From: Sycobia sp. Sy_11
Taxonomy: Eukaryota; Arthropoda; Insecta; Hymenoptera; Epichrysomallidae
Reading direction: 5' to 3'
Assembly: GCA_018907035.1 (NCBI GenBank)
Contig: JACCIC010000003.1
Coordinates: 2,332,001 to 2,396,000 of the forward strand
Length of the DNA: 64,000 nucleotides
In this document: positions 52,158 through 64,000 of the stretch, piece after piece
Numbering within the stretch: position 1 is the stretch's first letter
How the letters are laid out: every line of letters starts with the position of its first letter
Position numbers and translations under genes: made by a program
Notes under the pieces: model-generated
Databases searched by the model: none
Told to the model about the DNA's origin: nothing
Seen by the model: only the letters and a program-made list of their open reading frames with translations

Positions 52158-55100
52158 TGACGCCCGATTTCATCGATGGTGGTGTTTGTGTAAATAAACC
52201 GGAGGCGAAATGCGCCCGAGCGAGCGAAACTTTATGAGCGCCGGTACGAGGGCGAGCGAAGAAAGCACTTTAGATTTTACTGCCCGTACACTTGTCGAGC
52301 CTTATTTTTTTTTTTTTCTTAATTTCTGCATCCTTGACATTTTTCCATTTTAGCATCTTCATTCCTGTTCATAAATAATGCAAGGTACTTATTTCGTTGG
52401 CCCGATGAGAAAAAAAATGAAAGAGGTATGATTTAATTCTTTTGCCTATACTACGATTCTAATAATATTCAGAATTAGTTGATAATATACGCTCCATTTT
52501 TGCGAACAATTGTATAGATTTTTATTAAAATTTGATATTTTCATTAATATTACTATCTAAAAGCTTGAATATTTTCCTCTCCGATTAGAATTTATACAAT
52601 GGTACAACACGTGTAAAAAATTATTCAATTCTAAATCCATTTAAGACTATTACATATTATAGCATAGAATTTAAATAGATTCTATTTTTACTATATAAAC
52701 ATTTCTTTACGATATATAGTCATCTAGAATACATTTCATTTTAGAATTTCTAAACTTTAAAATTTCTAACAACATCTCTTTTTCTAGCTATAGAAATAAT
52801 AAATCGAGTTAATCTTGCAAACAAATTTCACAATGCATATGTAAAGTGTCTTAAAAAATTGTTTTCGATGAATACCTTTTAATAGATCCAATGGTGATAA
52901 CAATAAGTCATGAATTATTATTACATCGTTACGATTGACTTGTGTAGTAGTATGATAATTTCTTTTGTAAGAGTTCTATTTTTGCATCATAAAAGGGACA
53001 ATTAAGATAACTGTACAGGAAATACCCCTTAGGGGTACGCTAGTTTGCAGTATAATCACTTAATAGTGGTACAAAATACAGCGTATGAAAATAAATTACC
53101 AGTACCTTGCCAAATCATTACATCGAAATGCTATCGTTGACAGTTTTCTTCAACGCCATTCATTTTAATTACAATCGTTGAGTTCTGAATAAAAAGGGAT
53201 ATTTATTTTTTCCAAAAATGATAAAAAGACATTCAAAAGAAAATGTATTATTGGAGTACAGATAAAATATATAATTATGCCCAAAACTATCAAATATGAA
53301 CTAGTCAATTCATATAATAACGCGAATTTTATATTCGATAGTATAAACTAAACCGGCAAATATAAGTATTAAACAACCGAAAGCCATAGGATAGTACGAA
53401 AAAGATGTAACATTATATAAAAAAATTCCCTCAGCGACAGAAAGACTATTTTTTATCAAAAATAAATATCCTATTGATATTCAATAGCATAAAATAAATA
53501 AATACAACTTTTCTATTCTTGAAGATCGTGTCTTATGCCATAATGGCAATTTACTGCAATGAATATTTTTCAAACAAATAAAGGCTTATAGAGCCAAAAT
53601 ATTGATTTTGATAAAAATAGAATAAAGCCAAGGCAGACAAATATTTATAAGAATACAATACAATAAATTTTAGTTTTCAGAATTGTATTTCCTTTTTCAA
53701 GCCTAACCCCCTCTCAACATCAATAACGTTTCATCCTATACTTATAAGATCACGTTGCGATAATTGACCATTTTCAATACAAAAATATAGAAAAGCAAAA
53801 CACTTTTTCAGGGTCAAGTTTTTCCTCAGGTCCAACATTTCTTGAGTATTTAACATTAGCACTACCAAATGAGTCAAACTGTTTTATTTTTAACCTCATT
53901 ACTTCTGAGTTTATCCTGCTTTAATGATAAATATCACCTATGGTATATAGTAATGCTTATGCTCATATAGTTAATTTGATAATTCTGCTTCAGTCTTAAT
54001 TGTATATACCTTAAGCATTATTGTTTAATGTAAATTTAAAATGCCAACATTTCCTTCCCAAAATATCTTAAACTTATATTTATACATTCACTGTCAATAG
54101 GCATTAAGAATGAACGTGACAATATCATATAAAATAATGCATTTTGATATATCGTGGAATATGTCTATTTTCTACTCAAAAATACATAATTATAGTATAA
54201 TTAAATATAAAAATTCCGTTTACCAGAAGTATATGTGCAAATTCGGATATTTTACATTTACTCCCTTATCATAAACAGGGAAAGAAATTCTCATAAAAAA
54301 GGGGAGGGCGACGGAGGTGCATTCAAAATAGATGTAAAACTTGAAAAGTTTAAAGACGGCGGAGATGAAGGAAAGTTTTCATTTCAAGAACCTCCAACCT
54401 ATAGCCGTATGCCTGACTTAATCGATACTTGCTCTTCGCACACCAAGTTAACTTTCAAATTACCTGCCGCGAATTAAGAACAGGAAATTTCACCTCCAGA
54501 CCGAACGGGAAACGTACAAAAAAATCTGGTAAAAGACCGACTAAACGGGAAGTACAAGAAATTTGAAGAAGAAAAAAATGAAAGAAAAGAAGCCGAAACG
54601 AAAGGAAGAAAAATACTAGAGAAAGGTGGCTGCAACGGCGGGCGGTTAATTTCTCAAATAACTTCATACAACTAAGACTAAAGCGCTCTCGCGTTCCTAC
54701 TTTCGCAATTTGCCACAAGTTAACATCCGCCAAAAAACGCCGGTAGAAAATCGGGCCGAGGCGATATTTTGCCGCCCCCCCCCCCGCGAAAGTCTTTGGC
54801 AGAAGGCATTCGAAGCATTAGGGATTTTATAGAAAAGTGATAATTAAAAAAGGGGAAATGAATTAGTGCCTTGGATAAAAATTGTTGGTTATTTGTATCG
54901 AGATATCTCTAGTATTTGTTACTTTTTAAAAATACTCTTAAGACTGATTCCATTTATTGTACTTAAAATTAAGGTCTTCTCTGACGGTATTTCTTATACA
55001 ACTATTTAATATTACTATTTAATATCTTTTTTGCTTTTTAGCATTTAAATTTATATGTAAATTTATATGTAAATTATTTTTATTATATTGATTTTTGGCT

Positions 55101-55739
55101 TCTATAAATTAAACGTCTATAAATACGCTATTAGAAACCGAAATATTTAAAACAAAATAGTCGTAATTACAAAAAAAACAAAGAAGATAATAACTTAAAA
55201 TAGAAACCAAAAAAGTACTAAAATATTATTTAACAAATAAGAGACGACTTAAATAAATTGCAAGACTTTTCAGAAAATGATATTTTACGAAAATTCTGCA
55301 TTTTTCACAGAAGAGATATTCGACTAAATCTTGCTTCTCGCTGAGATTAAGCTTATCCAAATAGTGTATTCTAGCTTCATCAAGAAAGTTATATTGGACT
55401 TAAACCGGTAAACAAATTTGATAAAGACATAAGTTAGACAAACGAGGAAAAGATCCGATTCCATATAAAACGTTCATTTGGCGCGAATAGCTTTACGGAA
55501 GCGCAAACTTTCCTCGTTCTCAGAATAATGCGTTTGCGTTTATAAAGGCAAGCCCGGGCCGCTCTGAAAACAAATACATGGCAATTTCAATAGAGACCGA
55601 ATATTCGAATACATAAAGATCGATCGAAAGAGTGCAGAATGATTGATTTCTTTAAGGCTGAAAGTGTAGGGAATAAAAGCGAGCACCTGGAATGATCGCT
55701 TAATCATAAATCTGCTAACTCGATTCAAGCGCTATTATA

Positions 55740-57670
55740 TATTACGAGTATAAGCGCACGGTAGCGGGATGCAGGAGTCAGCTTCGCGCGTATGCATACG
55801 TAGACCAAAGCTTTACCGGGGCTTGGTAAAATTCGGCGCCAATTACTAGATTATATATATAGACTTACCTCCCACCCGCGTAATACCGAAGCACGACCGC
55901 GTGAGGGAGGGGATGGGTAGAGGGAGGCACAACCCTTAAAACTCCCTTTAAAGTCTCTCGCAACGATGTCGGTCGGCGCGCTACGTCATATCCGCCGCCC
56001 GCGAGTCCCCGCCGCGGAGAAAACCGCCGCAACTTTTACGTGACTTTGCATAATATAAATTATGCAGATCCTGATTGAAACTTTAAACGCGAGCTCGGCG
56101 AGGGGGTGGGGAAGGAGGAGGAGAAGGAGAAGGAGAAGAAGGGGCCAGGGAAGGGTATAGAAGGAGCGGAGTAACACCTGCGAGGATATCTATACGCGGG
56201 GGCGGTGAATCCCGTATATAAGACGATGAGCAGGGGGATGATACGGGGCTCTACGTCTTACGATTATATTATTAGAACGACGAAAGGACGAGTGAAAAGA
56301 ATTAAGGGCATGGCTCAGGATTGAATTTTTAATCCTTACGCGGGATATTGACTGTTGAGTTTTCTCTTCTTTTTCTCATATTCTTACAGTCGCTCTGAAC
56401 ATATGTTAATAATTTCAATTATATGAAATCCGTTATTCATTTGCGAAGGGTTAGATGTATTTATCGATCGCTACGATTTTCTACTATCAAAATTAAAGTG
56501 AATTAATATTTAAAATTGTATACGAGAATAAAAGAATCAAATGCTTAGAAATAATTAAAATTTTTACAATGGCATTTTCTAAGTACATTTTAAGTAACAA
56601 AAAATAATTACAAGTAATATAAGTTCTTATTTAAATATGCTTTTGTTCGTCTCGTGCCATCATTTAGGGTTAACTCGCGGGTCCAGTAGTAATTGTTGAA
56701 TTTATATAAAACAAAATAAAAATAGATCATTTCTCAATAAAAATCTATCTTCACTTTCTTGCCTTCTCTGACCATTTTTCCTCTGTGCAGAGAAGTGATG
56801 AGATCTCTTTTTATAATGAATCAAATATTCTCCGTAATTAATCATACAGATTTAGAATAGCTCCTCAGAATAGGATTACTGAAAAATAAATCTAATAAAT
56901 AAATAAATAAAAGAAATTAAAAGTTCAAATATAATAAACTCGTATATAATTTGACTCGTAATCCAAAAGAAAAATATAATGGTTTTATCAAAAGAAGGGA
57001 AAAGAGTTATCCTTTTCTTGCTTTTTAAAAAATTGAAACTAATATTTGAATTGAATCGATTCACTTGTTATATCTAATTTTTTCTGGTGTACACAAAATT
57101 TTAAAAAATTCTTAAATTCCGAAAAAAACAAGTGAGTTTACATAAATCAAAATATTAGACTTGAAATTATGTCGAAAAAAGTGAGGAAAATGTCAATCTT
57201 TAATTCTATAAAATACTAAATATGAAATAAGAATGATGTTGAATTCTTTATCAAGTTTAATATTAAAGTATTTTTAATATTAATTTCACAATTTAGATGG
57301 CTAGGCCTCTAACATATATACTAGATGATGCATCAGTCTTTGATTTTCATATATTTCTTGTTACTGACGAATAATAGTACCTCATTTCTTCATTAGAAAA
57401 TACCTTGTTCCTAGTTAAAAAATGTAACCAAAAAAATTAATGCGGATTAAAAATATTCAAATTTTTACATGAAATTTTGCACATAATATACATGTATAAA
57501 AAACAAATTGGGTTTGCAACTTAAAAATATCGTATTTTAGATGAAAACAAAAAAAAAATGAAAAAAATCATTATAGTATATGTTCTTATTGTTATTGTTT
57601 TTATAATGAATAAGGATTCACGCCTGTTGGGTTCATCAATAAATAAATAAATATTGCATTGCTCATCATT
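55740..57670. other. GC-richer patch then AT-rich DNA
   Basis: 55740-56240 is GC-richer with a GGAGAA-type purine run at about 56110-56145 and the TATA candidate at 56215. The rest is AT-rich with nothing recognised. Confidence 0.5.
56215..56222 (+). promoter_or_regulatory. Candidate TATA box (TATATAAG)
   Basis: CCCGTATATAAGACGATGAG lies at the right edge of a GC-rich block (about 55740-56240) in otherwise AT-rich DNA, which makes the TATA element stand out. No downstream coding exon was found before the mariner relic at 57.7 kb. Confidence 0.2.
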
Positions 57671-57674
57671 AGCT

Positions 57675-58100
57675 ATTCTTCTTCTTTACCCACAATTCAG
57701 ACAATCTGTATATTCCATTCCAAAAAAATTTCTTGTTCTTCGAGAAATTGAAACCAGGAACACATAAAGCCAATTTAGATTCCACTTCAGATGAAGTGAG
57801 GTGCACTTCAGTGAGGACGTTCGGAATCGACCGAAACAAGTAATAGTCGAAAAGAGCATATGCTATAAGGCGGGTGGTGTCTACTGTCTGGTCCCGCTAT
57901 TTGGCCGTTTATCGCACAATGCTCGTTTCAAACGTATCACTTGTGTACGGTAGACTGGTCCACCAACTTTTTGACCCATATTCAGCAGTCCATAGTAGAC
58001 GACATCCTTTTGGTCTCACCAAATACAGAGCATTACATTGATTGTATGTATTTCTCGCTTTAGCTGCGATAGTTCTAGTTCGCCGAGCATAATCCACGAT
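57675..58100 (-). mobile_element. Second decayed mariner relic, C-terminal half
   Basis: On the minus strand the frame reads VMLCIW-stop-DQKDVVYYGLL at about 58045-58005, then YRTQVIRLKRALCDKRP. After a deletion it continues with DYYLFRSI (about 57870) and FFWNGIYRLSELW (about 57730-57690). This is the order of the catalytic-core and C-terminal part of a mariner transposase: the invariant D, the YR-Q-L block, the LFRS block and the FF-GI-LPERW block. The block carrying HDNARPH is missing between DKRP and DYYLF, and stops interrupt the frame. It belongs to a different mariner lineage from the relic at 25.6 kb, judging by the residues seen. No ends were found. Confidence 0.75.
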
Positions 58101-59270
58101 TTTTTGCGCTTTGGACTATTCTAATACATTCACTTTTAAAATTAATAAAAATTTAAAAAAAAAAATAATAATAATCGATTCAATGCAAAAACCATTTCTT
58201 TTTGTGGTACTGAAAAAGCATGCGAATTCAAAAGATGAATTTCTACATTTCTCGGCATAATTTTATTTATGATGCTGAACAATAGTAGCTCAAAACCAGA
58301 CTATCAAATGTCTTTTTCGAAAGCACTTAAAATTCCGCTCATCGACGGTATCATTCAATCACAATATCGAATATCTCTAACACTTATATAGCATTTCTAC
58401 TAAAGAAATTTTTAATTATTTCCTCTAGCTGTATTCAGTTAAATCATAGATTTTGAAGGAAATGAAATATTCGTAGCGAAATCCATAAAAACCCGATAAC
58501 AATCGTGATACTATCTTAAACAGTAATCTATTCCTTCAACTCGCGCGTGTTTTTGTGACTTTTGCCATTACCTCTCATTGCATTATTAAATATAGGTTAG
58601 CCGCCGAATGGTTAATTTGATTCTTTAAATATTGTCAAAAATACGCAAAAATAGAAGGCCTGAACATAACTCATGCCAACCTAAATTTCTCAATTTAATT
58701 TTAATAATTTCTAAGATATCGCTCTCAACTACTATTTTTAAGATGAAACTTTCAGATAGTGAAGAATGTTTCAAAAAAATTTCATAGAATCATTTTATAT
58801 GAACTTTTCAGAAGAATCTCGGCAATGATTTCGATAATATTGCCAAAATCTTTCTGAGAGGTTCTTAAAATATTTTTTAAATATTTTTTCATTCTCTTCG
58901 TTTAATCTTTAAATCAACTTTCTAAAGTCTCTGCTGTGTGGATTGACATAAACTAAAAAAATAATATCACTTAAATATATATACGTCATCAATCTTGTTT
59001 AATATGATTTTTGAGATTATATGTGTATTAGTCGCCATAATTTTGAATTTAAACTCGAAAAAATAATTTACAACTCCTACAACATTTCAGTACCTATAAG
59101 ATGTTAATTTTTTAATTTAATTCTAATATTAATACTGTGGAACTTCTGCTATTTATTAGTTAACTAAATAACTAATGTAAGGATTTTATTATTCAAACAA
59201 AACGGATTCAACAATAAAATAAAATTTCAATAATAATAATAATTCAATTCAAAATCAGTATCATGCACAT
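58101..59270. other. AT-rich intergenic DNA before TFIIE-beta
   Basis: No exon or element recognised beyond the mariner relic at its left edge. Confidence 0.55.
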
Positions 59271-59274
59271 CTCG

Positions 59275-59284
59275 GCGCATGCGC
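59275..59284. promoter_or_regulatory. Palindromic NRF-1/Ewg-like site upstream of TFIIE-beta
   Basis: The sequence GCGCATGCGC lies about 380 bp before the TFIIE-beta start codon. It matches the core of the NRF-1 consensus (YGCGCAYGCGCR), the site bound by Erect wing in insects. This factor commonly serves housekeeping promoters, which fits a general transcription factor gene. It is the only such GC-rich palindrome in an AT-rich neighbourhood. Function is inferred from motif and position. Confidence 0.45.
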
Positions 59285-59666
59285 AACGAGTTTCTTAGTT
59301 TAGTTTCCTTTATAAATTATATAAATTACGTACATTATATGGTTTAGATTAATAACACACGTAATGCAATAAATTAAAAATGACGGTAATCTCGACATTT
59401 ACTTCAAGCCATCAGCATAATTAATTGCAAGTTACAGACTGTAGAGGTTGCAACTGTAGCTACAACTACACACAAAGAGCTGGTCAGAGCACCCATATAC
59501 GCATTGCCCATATACAGCAGAACAGTGCTCCTACAACCTGCAATAGGACGCTGCTGAACAGCAGTGAACAGCTGATAAGTTTTCATGATTCGCTTCGTGC
59601 TATAGAGATTCGTTATGATAATTAATTATTAAGTACATTTTTTGACTGATTTATATTTATTTCATC

Positions 59667-61272
59667 ATGGATCCAGCTTTACTTAGAGAGCATGAAGCTT
59701 TTAAGAAAAGAGCGGCAGCAACTCCAAAGTAATTTTATTTAGAAAATCATAAATAAGATATGTAACCTAAAAATTTATGATTTTATAAAATTTTTATTTA
59801 ATACCATGTAATTTTATTTTTTTCGAAGCATAATATTATATATTTAGAGTATTATAATAATTTTAACTAAACTTAATCTTTACTATATGTTAAAGTCTAT
59901 TTATTTTTACAATGAATTGCAATATTCTGTATTGCCCAATCTATTATGATTATTTATTGTTTTTTAAATTATAATAATTATATCTTCATAATTCTTCAGT
60001 ATTGAAAAGAAAAAACGTGAACCAGAGAAAGAAGTTATTCGTGATGAAGCCTCAAGAAAAAAACCAAAACCATCATCGGTGTCATCTGGACCAAAGCTTG
60101 ACATTAACACATACAAAACGATGTCTGGAAGTTCACAAGTTAGATTTGGGATTTTAACAAAAATTGTGCAACACATGAAAGCAAGGCATCAAGAAGGAGA
60201 AGATCATCCCTTGACACTAGATGAACTTTTAGATGAAACAAATCAACTTGATATTGGATCGAGGGTTAGAAAATTTAATATCTATATAATTTATCAATAT
60301 ATAGTAAAGTTTAAATCCAAACTGAGAGTCACCTTGAAGTTATTATTAATTTCTATTATAGCTTAATCTACCTGTAAACTATATTTGTACAAACTAAGTT
60401 TTATTATGTTATACCAATATTTTTTCAATTAATTATTGATATACGTTTTTCAGAATAAGCAATGGCTTTTAATGGAATCTTTACCACAAAACCCCAAGAT
60501 CGAGGTCACGCCAGATGGAAAATATTCTTTCAAAGCTCAGTACAAAATCAAAGATAAGAAATCACTTTTAAGGTTATTAAAACAACATGATCTCAAAGGT
60601 TTAGGTGGAATTTTATTAGAAGATATTCAAGAAAGTCTTCCACATTCGGAAAGACATTTAAAGGTAAGCTTAAATCGGTACTCAAATTATGTCAAATATG
60701 TTATGATATAGTCTTAAAATTAACTAAATAAAATTATACAAATTAATTTTATAATTAAAGTATAAATTAGAGGGTTAGAATATTTTTTTAAAATAAAATT
60801 TACTATTTTGCTATATTTAGCATTACATATCACAATAAGTATTTTCTCTATTTTTGTATATAGAACATAAATTTAGTTTATAAATATATTAGACTTTTAC
60901 AAACATTTATCTTAAACAAAAACAAAATTTCTTAAGTATTGTAAATTTCAGAACCTTCAACATGAGCTTTTATATATAACCCGAGCACAAGATAAGAAGA
61001 AAGTAGTATTCTACAATGACAAAACAGCCCAGTTTCCGGTTGATGAAGAATTTCAAAAACTTTGGCGAGCTGTAGCTGTTGATTCAATGGATGATGCAAA
61101 GATCAATGAGTACCTTGAAAAACAAGGAATCAGATCAATGCAAGATCATGGTCCAAAGAAAAGTGCACCATTAAAGAGGAAAAAACCAAATAATAAAAGA
61201 AAACAGTTGAAGAAACCTAGGGATAATGAACACTTGGCTGATGTGTTAGAGACATATGATGATAATAAATGA
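59667..61272 (+). CDS. TfIIEbeta: Transcription initiation factor IIE subunit beta (TFIIE-beta), complete, four exons
   Basis: Exons are 59667-59728, 60000-60264, 60454-60663 and 60952-61272. All introns are GT-AG (271, 189 and 288 bp), and the joined frame gives 285 residues, close to the 290 or so usual for animal TFIIE-beta. TFIIE-beta pairs with TFIIE-alpha in the nucleus, joins the RNA polymerase II pre-initiation complex, helps recruit and control TFIIH, and helps open the promoter. Recognition rests on family-typical stretches: [16 protein letters not shown] (first winged helix), [36 protein letters not shown] and [19 protein letters not shown] (second winged helix onwards), then [12 protein letters not shown] and [12 protein letters not shown] at the end. 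The N-terminus starts [16 protein letters not shown], followed by a basic linker. The C-terminal part is rich in K and R, as in the family. The start is the first ATG of this frame. No truncation or frameshift is visible. The next gene converges from the right. Confidence 0.96.
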
Positions 61273-61298
61273 GCTTAAATTATGCTTGTAAATATTAG

Positions 61299-61312
61299 AT
61301 TAAATTATTAAA
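61299..61312 (+). terminator. Candidate poly(A) signals of TFIIE-beta (two ATTAAA)
   Basis: Two ATTAAA hexamers, at 61299-61304 and 61307-61312, follow the TFIIE-beta stop codon by 27-40 nt. No AATAAA occurs before the convergent gene begins, so this common variant is the likely cleavage signal. ATTAAA is frequent by chance in AT-rich DNA. Confidence 0.4.
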
Positions 61313-61357
61313 AATTAGGATATTTAAATAATGCGCGATGTTTGATATTTAACAAAA

Positions 61358-61363
61358 TTTAAT
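61358..61363 (-). terminator. Candidate poly(A) signal of the Ras-like gene
   Basis: ATTAAA on the minus strand lies about 140 nt beyond the Ras-like stop codon and inside the 228-bp gap to TFIIE-beta. If both variant signals are used, the 3' ends of the two convergent transcripts lie close together. The evidence is only the hexamer. Confidence 0.25.
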
Positions 61364-61500
61364 TACTGAAAAAATTTAGCTTGAGCTCAATTTTCCGTTG
61401 TAAGTACAAAAAATAGAGATTTTTTATAACAATGTTCAATATCTATAATTTTTTTTTATATTCAACTGTTTTGTTTTTATCTTAAAACTAAATATTTATG

Positions 61501-63041
61501 TTAATCCTTTGGTAATGCTGAATCACTTTTTCCTCTGGAATAAACTTTTGTTGATTTGCTACCAAGCATTCTGTCGAGTAAAGACTGTTTGTTTCTTCGT
61601 CTGGCTGCAAGGACTTCACGACATAATTCATGAAAGGCTTCTGCAACTTGAGTTACCTAAAAGTAAGAAAATCTAAATTTTATTATTATAATTTTTTAAA
61701 ATAAACATAATAATCAAAATCAATTTCTTCTGTTTCTTAGAACATAAAAAATACTATAGTGTTATATCATTTTTATATATTTTTTAATGATGTAACTATT
61801 TTGTTGAAATTATCTTTTTCTTTTTAGTAATTTTATTAATATTTATATAGAATTATAATAAAATTTGTATATATTTATTGCTTTCAATTAGTCCGTAATA
61901 CTAAATATTCTGATAATTAATTAAAATTTATGAATAATACGTATAAAGTTATATAAATAAAATTTTTATTTTATATTCTAATATTTCATTATTAATTTGT
62001 TTAATTTATTATAGATCATACCTGTTCAGCAGCAGTGACTTCGCTAAACCAGCATTCAAAATCTTTAGCAAGAATTTCTCCTTCTTCTGTGCTGACCTGT
62101 CTTAAATGAATCATATCTGCCTTGTTGCCTACTAATGCAAGGGGCATAGCAGCTTCTGGATCAGCCACAGCTAATGCTTCCTTAGCCTTCCGTACAAAGT
62201 TAAAGGAATTGCGATCAGTTATTGAATATACTAGAAGCAATCCATCAGCCCACTGTATTGTTTCTACTGTTGGAAGCTCACTTGCACTCTATTTTTTGAA
62301 ATGTTATAATTGAATTAGTAGAAATTGACAAATGTTTAATTAATAACATTAGACTATACATGAAATCTTATTTACTTTTGTTAAGATAGATTTACTATCA
62401 TATAATTAAAATATCGCGCAACACAGGAGCTCCTTAATTTGCTATATAATCAATGAAAACCTTTGCTAATATGCATATATTTAAATATCATGTGAATATA
62501 TTATATTTTAGTATTATTAAAAATTTTCTATTACATATTTTTGTAATACTTATAGATTTTATTTAAATATTCAACTATATGATAAAATATAGAATATATT
62601 TTTAATAACGAATATTACTTTTATATAAAAATGTTAATTACGAACATTTTACAGACATTATAATGTAGCAGTTACAATTTATTTTTAAATGATTATTACG
62701 TATGTTTATTGATTCTTTTCAAAACAGGATTGAAGGAAACTTAGGTTATGAAAATACTATAAGTTTTTTTATAAACTATGATGAAACTTACTTATCAATA
62801 TCAGTGATTTCTTAATTTCTTAATTAAGTAATGATATAATCATCCACAAATTAATTTTTTTCTATTTAAAGTCAATTAGTAAAAGCAAAACTAGTATATC
62901 TTCCATAATTTTTCTTATTTTATTATTATATTATTAGCAATTATGTACTATAAAGATTGAAAAATACCTTTGGACATATATCTAAAATTTCAAACAGTAT
63001 TGGCTCTCCATCAACCAGAACCTCGTGTTTGTACTTGTTTT
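61501..63041 (-). CDS. Ras-like small GTPase, RERG/RASL type; three 3' exons, N-terminal exon not seen
   Basis: Minus-strand exons are 63041-62968, 62288-62022 and 61656-61501, joined by GT-AG introns. The first visible exon starts inside a codon (two bases of it), so at least one exon lies further upstream. About 165 residues are seen. They include LFEILDICPK (beta-3 and G3 position), QWADGLLLVYSITDRNSF, LVGNKADM (G4, NKxD), RQVSTEEGEILAKDF, FSEVTAAEQVTQVAEAFHELCREV (G5 region and last helix), and a basic tail ending SRGKSDSALPKD. There is no C-terminal CaaX box, as in the RERG/RASL11/RASL12 branch, so membrane anchoring by prenylation is not expected. The G3 box departs from the canonical DTAGQ: both the glycine and the catalytic glutamine are replaced. 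The P-loop (GxxxxGKS) is not in the part I could read. The family is sure; the exact orthologue is not. Confidence 0.9.
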
Positions 63042-64000
63042 CTAAAACAGAAGTAAAAAATTAATAGAATACTAGTTTTCGTACTCTTTTTGTTTATACA
63101 AAATACATAACGTCCACTTATATACATGAAGTGCTAAATGATATTTTGGGAAAAGCGTTTGAGTATATACAAAGAAGCAAGTCTATGTCTAAATGGTTTA
63201 CAATCTGATCGGAAAGTTAATGCTGTATAAGTGAATAACATGCGTTACACGCGTCGTTTTCTCCAAGACCATCGTCTTTTTATTCTTTCAACTAGCGATG
63301 AATTATGGGGACACGTATTCCCAAACTCGTACCATCGTTCGGTGATTTCCGAGGGACCATCAAATTGTCCGTCTCCGATAAATTTAGATCACGAAAAGAG
63401 ATAGACTTGAGAAATATGTGCTAAGGAAGACGGGAGTGAAGTGCCTCCGAAGAGGCGCTTTGGCAATTTTTCAAAGTTTGCCGTACATTCCCTATTTGAC
63501 TTGGTTTACCTTGATCATCAGTTATTCTCTTAAGTGTTGGCCGTTACCGTTAACATGTGTACCTTGTAGAAACTCACGAGTTTCAGTCAAATTGTGTTTA
63601 CTTATGTAGTATATAATATGTCTTTGGGACTTTAGTCTCTTAAATTAACTTTACTATTTTACGTAGTTGTCTTTTTTTAATACAGCTTACAAAGAATATA
63701 TGAAAAGCTTAAATTAGTGTCTGAGCATGTGTAATAATACGTACAATACTTATTAGTTTAAAATATATGAAGCGTTTTATTTAATCAGAACGCTTAGTGT
63801 TATATTTACTTTTTAGAAATTATTAAAAAAATATTGTACATACGCAATTCGTATGTCAATTTTTTATCTGGTAAGAATCGACGGCCGCAAATAAGTCGCC
63901 AGTTATATGTAAATGTTTGATTTTTATCTGGCGAAAACTTTTGCATTGCTCACTTTGCTCTTATAAAAAATTTCTCACGAGAGAAAAAAAAACTAATTAC
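63042..64000. other. Upstream or intronic DNA of the Ras-like gene
   Basis: The P-loop exon of the Ras-like protein should lie upstream on the minus strand, but no GxxxxGKS-coding stretch was found up to 64000. A 63-codon plus-strand frame at 63418-63609 has no known match. The missing exon probably lies beyond the window. Confidence 0.45.

Larger units (their letters stand above)
49129..55739. other. AT-rich gene-poor DNA
   Basis: Contains (TA)n at 50662-50729 and 52106-52155 and a 12-nt C run at 54774-54785. Frames of 60-90 codons at 50051, 51619 and 54235 show no domain and no convincing splice context. Confidence 0.55.

Noticed and set aside
54235..54480. 80-codon plus-strand frame rich in K, G and D
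   Set aside because: No homology recognised and no flanking splice signals that would place it in a gene.
63418..63609. Plus-strand 63-codon frame, and a minus-strand fragment (TETREFLQ followed by GT near 63554) as the missing Ras-like exon
   Set aside because: Neither encodes a P-loop or other N-terminal Ras motif, so neither can be tied to the gene.
1..64000. CRISPR array, prokaryotic defence system, phage or operon
   Set aside because: The repeats are microsatellites without spacers, and the genes have spliceosomal introns.
1..64000. tRNA, rRNA and known microRNA genes
   Set aside because: No convincing tRNA B-box with matching cloverleaf, no rRNA sequence, and none of the conserved insect microRNAs I could recall was seen. 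The search was by eye only.

Overview
The window is nuclear DNA from an insect, most likely a hymenopteran such as an ant, bee or wasp. The organism call is an inference. It rests on intron-containing animal genes, insect-like protein sequence, mariner relics, very many dinucleotide microsatellites, and AT-rich DNA interrupted by CpG-rich islands. Nothing looks bacterial or viral, and I found no operon, CRISPR array, rRNA or tRNA. Most of the window is non-coding, and most long open frames are low-complexity read-through of (CT)n, (TA)n or (TG)n tracts or of stop-poor GC-rich DNA.

Layout. From 1 to about 43.2 kb there is no recognisable protein exon. This part alternates between AT-rich DNA and 0.5-1.6 kb CpG-rich blocks, and it carries about 20 long (CT/GA)n tracts, many (TA)n tracts and one decayed mariner element (about 25.6-26.3 kb). 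At 43,239-43,461 on the minus strand there is a probable first coding exon. It encodes a signal peptide followed by EKIPI-G and ends in a good splice donor. The best guess is the 5' exon of an AMPA-type ionotropic glutamate receptor, which would make much or all of 1-43 kb its first intron. From 44.4 to 59.3 kb the DNA is AT-rich and gene-poor, with a second mariner relic at about 57.7-58.1 kb.

The right end holds the two confident genes. The beta subunit of general transcription factor TFIIE is complete on the plus strand (four exons, 59,667-61,272, 285 residues). A Ras-like small GTPase of the RERG/RASL type lies on the minus strand (three exons seen, 61,501-63,041), and its P-loop exon is not visible. 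The two converge tail to tail with 228 bp between stop codons.

The genes do not form a pathway. I see no convincing new biological system. The observations most worth checking are a perfect 26-bp inverted repeat at 27.1 kb, the confinement of (GA/CT)n tracts to the side downstream of the putative receptor exon, several CpG-rich blocks ending in consensus splice donors, and the altered G3 box of the Ras-like protein.
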